A DNA stretch of 64,000 nucleotides from an uncultured Acetatifactor sp. (GTDB lineage: Bacteria > Bacillota > Clostridia > Lachnospirales > Lachnospiraceae), in contig CANQBS010000001.1 of NCBI GenBank assembly GCA_947589075.1, forward strand, positions 62,001 through 126,000. Reading direction: 5' to 3'. A program made the translations under genes and the position numbers. Shown here in pieces: positions 58,159 through 64,000 of the stretch. The notes beneath the pieces are model-generated. The model was not told the DNA's origin, did no database searches, and was given only the letters and a program-made list of their open reading frames with translations. Each line of letters starts with the position of its first letter. The first letter of the stretch is position 1.

Positions 58159-58858
58159 TATATTATATATAGTGATGCCAGCGTATAATGAGGAAGAAAA
58201 TATTGGTACTGTTATCGGACAGTGGTACCCGATTTTAAAGGATAAAAGTATAGAATCAAGGATAGTTGTAGCGGATAGCGGAAGCACGGACAAAACTCAT
58301 GAGATTTTGTTGAGACTGCAGAAATCCTGTCCTCAGCTGGAGGTTATTTCGGATACAGGAAAATACCATGGCCCTAAAGTTATTGCATTATATGATTATG
58401 CTATAAAACATAATGCGGATTACATTTTTCAAACAGATTCCGACGGACAAACAGATCCGGATGAATTCTATGGTTTTTGGACTGATAGAGAGCAATATGC
58501 TGGTATATTTGGAAAACGCAGGAAACGCGCGGATGGAAAAATAAGAGAATTTGTAGAGCAGGTGGTCTGTATCATGCTGCGGATGTATTTTGGCGTGAAA
58601 ATTCCAGACGCTAATGCTCCGTTCAGACTCATGAAAACTGATATTTTAAAAAAATACCTTTATAGGTTATCAGAAGATTATAGTTTGCCTAATATTATGA
58701 TAACAACTTTTTTCGTATATAACAATGAAGCAATTGCGTTTAGAGATATATCATTTAGTGCGAGAAATGGGGGGGGGAGTTCTATAAACATGGTTAAAAT
58801 TATAAAAATGGGATTTGCTTCACTAATTGATTTTCGAAAAATGAAAAAAGAAATGTGA
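58142..58858 (+). CDS. Glycosyltransferase family 2 (DPM1-like), contains G9 tract
   Basis: YIVMPAYNEEENIGTVIGQWYP; VVADSGSTDKTHE; YIFQTDSDGQTDPDEF. Confidence 0.93.
   Translation: MRKMSDILYIVMPAYNEEENIGTVIGQWYPILKDKSIESRIVVADSGSTDKTHEILLRLQKSCPQLEVISDTGKYHGPKVIALYDYAIKHNADYIFQTDSDGQTDPDEFYGFWTDREQYAGIFGKRRKRADGKIREFVEQVVCIMLRMYFGVKIPDANAPFRLMKTDILKKYLYRLSEDYSLPNIMITTFFVYNNEAIAFRDISFSARNGGGSSINMVKIIKMGFASLIDFRKMKKEM
58769..58777 (+). repeat. Homopolymeric G9 tract within the GT2 gene
   Basis: gaaatGGGGGGGGGagttct. Confidence 0.95.
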
Positions 58859-58869
58859 CAGGTGAAAAA

Positions 58870-59979
58870 ATGGCAAAGATGAAAGTGCGTAATTCAATAT
58901 TTGAATTCCTTAGATTGCTTGCAATGTTTATGGTAGTATTGGAGCATTGCCTGAACGCAAGCGTGCCGAGCACATGTGAGCCATTGACGGTTTTGGATAA
59001 CATAAAATGGTTCTTAGAGGCATTTACTATATGCGCGGTAAATTGTTTTTTCCTGCTTACCGGATATTATTTGAAGGCTGGAAGATTCCGCCTGAGCCGC
59101 CTTGTCGGGATATGGGGAAAAACAGTTTTCTATTCTGAGGTAATATATTTGTTTGCTGTAGCACTTGGGGTGGACAAATTTAGTATGGGAAATCTGCTTT
59201 TTTATTTGTGCCCGGTTTTGACAAAAAGATACTGGTTTATGCAGACATACATCGTGTTATCATTGCTTGCTCCTTTTATTGTTATCTTGTTAGACAGGCT
59301 TTCAGAATATCAGCATCTGATATTAATAAGCATATTGTTGCTCTTTTTCTCATTGCATCAGACGTTTATTCCTGTGGCTCGTACTTTGGATACGACGCAG
59401 GGGTATGGAATAATGTGGGGGGGGATACTTGTAATTGTAGGAAACTTCCTGCAGAAATATGGTGAAAAGTATTTGAATAAGGTTAAGGGCGCATATTTAT
59501 TGTTGGGATATGCAGTAGTAGCCGTAGGTATCTTTATTACAAATTGTATAATCGTAAAGTATGATATTGCTCAGGGTGTTACCAGTAGAGGGAATTTTTA
59601 TGCATATAATTCTGTCAGTGTATTTTTAGAAGGAATGTGTCTTTTCCTGTTTTTCATGAAAACAAGTAAAAGAAAAAACACTTTTTCCAATTCAGTTATA
59701 AACTGGCTGGCATCTTCAGCATTGTCGGTGTATCTGATTTCAGCTCATCCAGAATTTTTATTTCCTCTATGGACCAGAATCCTGAAATTAGATAAATTGA
59801 TCTACAGTCCGGCTATATATGTGTTGGCGGCTATTAGTTTATCAATTATAGTAATGTTGATTTGTATCCTGATAGATAAATTCATCAATTTAATATGCAG
59901 GAAAGCGCATTTTGATACGATCTTGCGCAGATTGGATGAAACGAGATTGAATAAGCTTATGAACATAGAATGTAATTAA
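58870..59979 (+). CDS. Acyltransferase family 3 membrane protein, contains G8 tract
   Basis: RNSIFEFLRLLAMFMVVLEHCLN; ten or so TM segments; typical Acyl_transf_3 layout. Confidence 0.88.
   Translation: MAKMKVRNSIFEFLRLLAMFMVVLEHCLNASVPSTCEPLTVLDNIKWFLEAFTICAVNCFFLLTGYYLKAGRFRLSRLVGIWGKTVFYSEVIYLFAVALGVDKFSMGNLLFYLCPVLTKRYWFMQTYIVLSLLAPFIVILLDRLSEYQHLILISILLLFFSLHQTFIPVARTLDTTQGYGIMWGGILVIVGNFLQKYGEKYLNKVKGAYLLLGYAVVAVGIFITNCIIVKYDIAQGVTSRGNFYAYNSVSVFLEGMCLFLFFMKTSKRKNTFSNSVINWLASSALSVYLISAHPEFLFPLWTRILKLDKLIYSPAIYVLAAISLSIIVMLICILIDKFINLICRKAHFDTILRRLDETRLNKLMNIECN
59417..59424 (+). repeat. Homopolymeric G8 tract within the acyltransferase gene
   Basis: taatgtGGGGGGGGatactt. Confidence 0.95.
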
Positions 59980-60003
59980 TCATAGAAGGGCAGTCGTAAA
60001 CAT

Positions 60004-60777
60004 ATGAAGGTTGTTATTTTGGCAGGTGGATATGGAACACGTATTTCAGAAGAATCATTATATAAACCGAAGCCTATGATTGAGATAGGGGAGATGCCTA
60101 TTTTATGGCATATTATGAAAACCTATTCTTATTATGGATTTAATGATTTTATTATTTGTGCGGGTTATAAACAACAAGTAATTAAAGAATGGTTTGCCAG
60201 TTATTTCCTTTATACATCTGATATTACTTTTGATTTTAAAAATGACAATAAAGTGATTGTGCATGATAAACATGTTGAAAAGTGGACGGTAACAGTGGTT
60301 GATACAGGATTAGATACACAAACGGGAGGCAGAATTAAGAGGATTAGAGAATATGTAGGAAACGAATCGTTTATGTGCACGTATGGAGATGCGGTCAGTG
60401 ATATTAACATTGGTAAACTGTTGGAATTTCATAATGCACATGGCAAAATAGCTACGATGTCAACTTATAATTTTGGGCAGAATAAGGGTGTTGTTGAAAT
60501 TGAAAAAGACGGACGAATAAGTGCCTTTAGAGAAAAGTCGGATTTGGATGGTGATCTGATAAACATGGGTTTTATGGTATTTAAGCCAGAGTTATTTAAT
60601 TATATAGATGGGGATGAGACGGCTCTTGAAAAAGAACCAATGCGCAAATTGGTTAATGATAAGCAATTATTAGGGTATGTTCATAAAGGTTTTTGGCAGT
60701 GTATGGATACTTTGCGGGAAAAGCAGAAACTTGATCAAATGTGGAATGAAGGCAAAGCATTGTGGAAAGTATGGTGA
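60004..60777 (+). CDS. rfbF: Glucose-1-phosphate cytidylyltransferase
   Basis: MKVVILAGGYGTRISEESLYKPKPMIEIGEMPILWHIMKTYSYYGFNDFIICAGYKQ. Confidence 0.96.
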   Translation: MKVVILAGGYGTRISEESLYKPKPMIEIGEMPILWHIMKTYSYYGFNDFIICAGYKQQVIKEWFASYFLYTSDITFDFKNDNKVIVHDKHVEKWTVTVVDTGLDTQTGGRIKRIREYVGNESFMCTYGDAVSDINIGKLLEFHNAHGKIATMSTYNFGQNKGVVEIEKDGRISAFREKSDLDGDLINMGFMVFKPELFNYIDGDETALEKEPMRKLVNDKQLLGYVHKGFWQCMDTLREKQKLDQMWNEGKALWKVW

Positions 60778-60821
60778 GACATGTTTTTAGATGAAATCTA
60801 GTATTTAAGGCGGATAATATA

Positions 60822-62165
60822 ATGGAGAAAAATTGGGCAACAGAAGCTGAAGCAAGGGAAAAAATTAAAGAACTTGTGGTAAAGTATTATCATGATTTCA
60901 AAGAAAAGCATATTCCTTTTGTCCCGGGAGATCGTATTGCCTATGCAGCGCGCGTCTATGATGAAGAAGAAATGTTGAGTTTAACGGATGCTATGCTGGA
61001 TTTTTGGCTGACTACAGGTAGATTTGCAGAGCAATTTGAAAAAGAATTTGCAAAATGGATTGGTGTCAAATATGCGCATCTTGTAAATAGTGGCTCGTCA
61101 GCTAATTTGATTGCGTTTGCTGTACTTACGGCACCGGAGTTAGGGGAGAGACAGATTAAAAGGGGCGATGAGGTAATAACAGTTGCCTGTGGATTCCCCA
61201 CAACGGTTGCTCCTATTCTTCAATATGGGGCTGTACCTGTGTTCGTAGATGTTACAGTTCCGCAATATAACATTGATATTACGAAGCTTGAGGATGCAAT
61301 CTCTGATAAGACCAAGGCAGTGATGATTGCTCATACGCTTGGAAATCCATTTGATCTTAAACATGTTAAAGAATTTTGCACAAGGCACGGATTGTGGCTC
61401 ATTGAAGATAATTGTGATGCTCTTGGAAGCCAATATACGATTAATGGAGTGACAAAATATACTGGAACCTGGGGAGATATAGCAACCAGCAGCTTTTATC
61501 CCCCACATCATATTACGATGGGAGAGGGAGGATGCGTTTATACGGATGATTCGCAACTACATCGCCTTATCTTATCATATCGTGATTGGGGAAGAGACTG
61601 CGTATGCCCACCAGGTTTTGACAATTTTTGTGGGCATCGCTATGATACAAGTTTTGCAAATCTTCCTGCTGGTTATGATCATAAGTATGTGTATAGCCAT
61701 TTCGGGTATAATCTCAAGGTGACTGATTTACAGGCATCCATAGGTTGTGAACAACTAAAGAAGCTGCCTGAATTCATTGAAAGGCGAAAGAATAATTGGA
61801 AAAAATTGCATGACAACTTAAGTGGTTTCGCTGGTAAAGTGATACTTCCAGAAGCTGCTGAGAATAGTGTACCATCCTGGTTTGGTTTTCTGATTTCCGT
61901 TAGACCTGAATCAGGGCTTCAACGAAATGAAATTACGAAATATCTTGAAAGACATAATATTCAGACCAGACTTCTTTTTAGCGGAAATTTAATAAAACAT
62001 CCATGTTTCGATCAAATTAGAGAAACAGATGCGTATCGTATAGTGGGGAAGTTAGCAAATACTGATTTCATTATGAATAATTCATTTTGGGTAGGTGTGT
62101 ATCCGGGTATGTCTGGTGAGATGATAGATTACATGTCGGAGGTCATTGCGGGAGCAATTTGTTAG
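60822..62165 (+). CDS. rfbH: RfbH-type CDP-6-deoxy-4-hexulose 3-dehydrase (E1)
   Basis: HLVNSGSSANLIAFAVLTAPELGERQIKRGDEVITVACGFPTTVAPILQYGAVPVFVDV; LIEDNCDALGSQY; SSFYPPHHITMGEGGCVYTD (His replaces the usual PLP Lys). Confidence 0.96.
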   Translation: MEKNWATEAEAREKIKELVVKYYHDFKEKHIPFVPGDRIAYAARVYDEEEMLSLTDAMLDFWLTTGRFAEQFEKEFAKWIGVKYAHLVNSGSSANLIAFAVLTAPELGERQIKRGDEVITVACGFPTTVAPILQYGAVPVFVDVTVPQYNIDITKLEDAISDKTKAVMIAHTLGNPFDLKHVKEFCTRHGLWLIEDNCDALGSQYTINGVTKYTGTWGDIATSSFYPPHHITMGEGGCVYTDDSQLHRLILSYRDWGRDCVCPPGFDNFCGHRYDTSFANLPAGYDHKYVYSHFGYNLKVTDLQASIGCEQLKKLPEFIERRKNNWKKLHDNLSGFAGKVILPEAAENSVPSWFGFLISVRPESGLQRNEITKYLERHNIQTRLLFSGNLIKHPCFDQIRETDAYRIVGKLANTDFIMNNSFWVGVYPGMSGEMIDYMSEVIAGAIC

Positions 62166-62182
62166 AAAATTTAGGAGGTGAA

Positions 62183-63100
62183 ATGAAAAAAGTAATTGTA
62201 ACCGGTGCAAATGGTTTTATTGGAAGTGCACTTTGCAGAGGATTATCTGCCAAGGGAATAGAGGTAATTGCAGTAGTACATAATTATCAAAATGATATGT
62301 TTGTTTCGGATAAAAATATACGGACAATTTGGTGTGATCTATCACAATTTTCGAAGCTGCCAGAATTGATAAACGATAATAATATAGATGCGTTATATCA
62401 TTTAGCTTGGGCAGGAAGTGCTGGAGAAATGCGAGGAAATAGCGATATCCAATTAAGCAATGTAAAATATACCTGTGATACAATAAAAGCTTGTGATACA
62501 ATTGGGTGTAAAAGATTCATATTTGCATCCAGTATTATGGAGTATGAAGTTGCGGCACTGATGGAGACGGACGCGGTGCCAAGTATAAACACGTTATATT
62601 CAAGCGCTAAGATAGCAGCGGATTATATGGGAAGGGCAATAGCTGGAAAACTAAAAATTGATTATATAAGAGCCCTGATTTCTAATATATATGGTCCAGG
62701 AGAAAAAAATCAGAGACTTATTAATACAAGCCTGCAAAAATTAATGCGGGGGGAGCATTGTTCCTTTTCTGCCGGAGAACAGATGTATGATTTCATATAT
62801 ATAGAAGATGCGACAAAAGCGCTTATTGCTGCAGGAGATTTGGGGTTATCTAATAAAACGTATTATATTGGCAGTCTACAGCCGAGACCATTGAAAGAAT
62901 TTCTTTATGAGCTTCGCGACCAGGTGGATCCTAAAATAGAGATTGGGTTAGGAGAGATACCTTATGAAGGGGTATCTTTGTCATATAAAGAATTTGATAT
63001 TAATGCTTTAAAGAAGGATACAGGATTTATCCCCTCAATTTCTTTCGCGGAAGGAATCCAAAATACCATTCTATGGATGCGAGGTGAACATTTTGCATAA
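62183..63100 (+). CDS. NAD-dependent epimerase/reductase (SDR), possible CDP-dideoxyhexose 4-reductase
   Basis: KKVIVTGANGFIGSALCRGL; FIFASSIMEYE; LYSSAKIAADYMGRAIA; AGGAGGTG upstream of ATG 62183. Confidence 0.88.
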   Translation: MKKVIVTGANGFIGSALCRGLSAKGIEVIAVVHNYQNDMFVSDKNIRTIWCDLSQFSKLPELINDNNIDALYHLAWAGSAGEMRGNSDIQLSNVKYTCDTIKACDTIGCKRFIFASSIMEYEVAALMETDAVPSINTLYSSAKIAADYMGRAIAGKLKIDYIRALISNIYGPGEKNQRLINTSLQKLMRGEHCSFSAGEQMYDFIYIEDATKALIAAGDLGLSNKTYYIGSLQPRPLKEFLYELRDQVDPKIEIGLGEIPYEGVSLSYKEFDINALKKDTGFIPSISFAEGIQNTILWMRGEHFA

Positions 63101-63653
63101 ATTTGAGTTTAGAGAATTAGATTTAAAAGATGCGTTTTATATTGATAATTTTTTTATGGATGATGAAAGGGGATCGTTTACAAAATGTTTTGAAAAAGAA
63201 ATATATGAACAAAGGGGAATTCAATTTCAACTTAGTGAATCTTTCTATTCCGTTTCTGCTAAAAACGTGATGAGGGGGCTTCATTTTCAAATCCATAATC
63301 CGCAGGCTAAGTTAGTTTGTGTGTTAAATGGAAAAGTATGGGATGTAATCGTTGATTTAAGGATGGGAAGCAATACTTATAAACAGTGGTTTGGAATTGA
63401 ACTCAGCAGAGAAGAGCATAATGCTTTATATATCCCTAAGGGTTTTGCACATGGATTTGTAGCATTAGAAGATAAAACGATTATGCTTTATCAATGTGAT
63501 GGGGTTTATGACAAGGAGACTGATACGGGAATTCGATTTGATGATCCTGAAATTGGCATCGCTTGGCCCATTGATTTGAAGTGTGCGATACATTCGGAAA
63601 GAGATATGAAATTAATGAATCTTAGAGAATATGAGCGGAGGATGGGATCATAA
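63084..63653 (+). CDS. dTDP-4-dehydrorhamnose 3,5-epimerase-like (RfbC/AscE-type) protein
   Basis: DERGSFTKCFEKEIYEQRGIQFQLSESFYSVSAKNVMRGLHFQIHNPQAKLVCVLNGKVWDVIVDLR; YIPKGFAHGFVALED. Confidence 0.92.
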   Translation: MNILHKFEFRELDLKDAFYIDNFFMDDERGSFTKCFEKEIYEQRGIQFQLSESFYSVSAKNVMRGLHFQIHNPQAKLVCVLNGKVWDVIVDLRMGSNTYKQWFGIELSREEHNALYIPKGFAHGFVALEDKTIMLYQCDGVYDKETDTGIRFDDPEIGIAWPIDLKCAIHSERDMKLMNLREYERRMGS

Positions 63654-64000
63654 TGACAGTCCCTGTTTTGAGCTTTTGTATAACAGCGTATAATAGAAGA
63701 GAACTCGTTCTTGAATTGGTTAATAACCTACTGAGAATAAAAAGGGACGATATTGAAATTGTAGTGAGCATACAGCCTTGTAATGATGGTACTTATGAAG
63801 CTTTATCTGATATAGCAGATGCTCGTCTTAAACTAAAAGAAAATGATGAAATAATTGCAGTGCATCAAAATTGGCTGCAGTCTCTTAATATGGGTACGGG
63901 ACGGTGGCTCTTGGAGGTGAACGATTATGATTGGATTAATATTGAAGAGGTGGATAATCTGATTGATATTTTAGTGAAAAATGATGAATGGGGGGGGTAT
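63653..64000 (+). CDS. Glycosyltransferase family 2, 3' truncated by window end; absent from the ORF track
   Basis: Manual translation MTVPVLSFCITAYNRRELVLELVNNLLRIKRDDIEIVVSIQPCNDGTYEALSDIADARLKLKENDEIIAVHQNWLQSLNMGTGRWLLEVNDYDWIN, open to the window end; ATG overlaps the upstream TAA. Confidence 0.85.
   Translation, partial: MTVPVLSFCITAYNRRELVLELVNNLLRIKRDDIEIVVSIQPCNDGTYEALSDIADARLKLKENDEIIAVHQNWLQSLNMGTGRWLLEVNDYDWINIEEVDNLIDILVKNDEWGGY
63990..63997 (+). repeat. Homopolymeric G8 tract within the last GT2 gene
   Basis: gatgaatGGGGGGGGtat (first G at 63990). Confidence 0.93.

Noticed and set aside
1-64000. CRISPR arrays, tRNA/rRNA genes, IS elements, prophage genes
   Set aside because: None recognised by eye; no regularly spaced repeats, no tRNA T-loop motifs, no transposase or integrase ORFs.

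Overview
The window looks like a chromosomal segment of a Lachnospiraceae-like Firmicute; this is inferred from gene content and was not checked by search. It has four parts. (1) About 1-29 kb is core and housekeeping: a truncated GT2 gene, uvrB-uvrA, a LacI regulator divergent from a maltodextrin ABC transporter, three alpha-glucan enzymes (pullulanase, malQ, glycogen debranching enzyme), mreB, recD2, comF, two uncharacterised membrane proteins, cdaA-cdaR, an HPr protein, a DUF3048 lipoprotein, a divergent PAP2 protein and a GT2. (2) At 29.45-29.83 kb there is a standalone Spo0A C-terminal (DNA-binding) domain gene with an exact 0A-box-like heptamer upstream. (3) At 30-47.6 kb there is a GC-richer exopolysaccharide/capsule operon. 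(4) From about 47.8 kb to the end there is a visibly AT-richer second polysaccharide module. It carries a Wzx flippase, a polymerase, a third polyprenyl-phosphate sugar transferase, manC, a CapD/FlaA1-type dehydratase, and genes for a CDP-3,6-dideoxyhexose-type sugar (rfbF, rfbH, an SDR, an RfbC-like epimerase). The most interesting observations are: long poly-G tracts (9, 8, 8) inside three surface-polysaccharide genes; an exact 21-bp direct repeat flanking the first wzy-like gene, with a remnant of the neighbouring GT4 C-terminus; the Spo0A_C-only regulator at the edge of the EPS cluster; a terminator inside a leader ORF directly before the EPS operon; a Wzz protein with an apparently degenerate BY-kinase domain; and an incomplete CDP-ascarylose-like pathway. 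I saw no tRNA, rRNA, CRISPR array or transposase.
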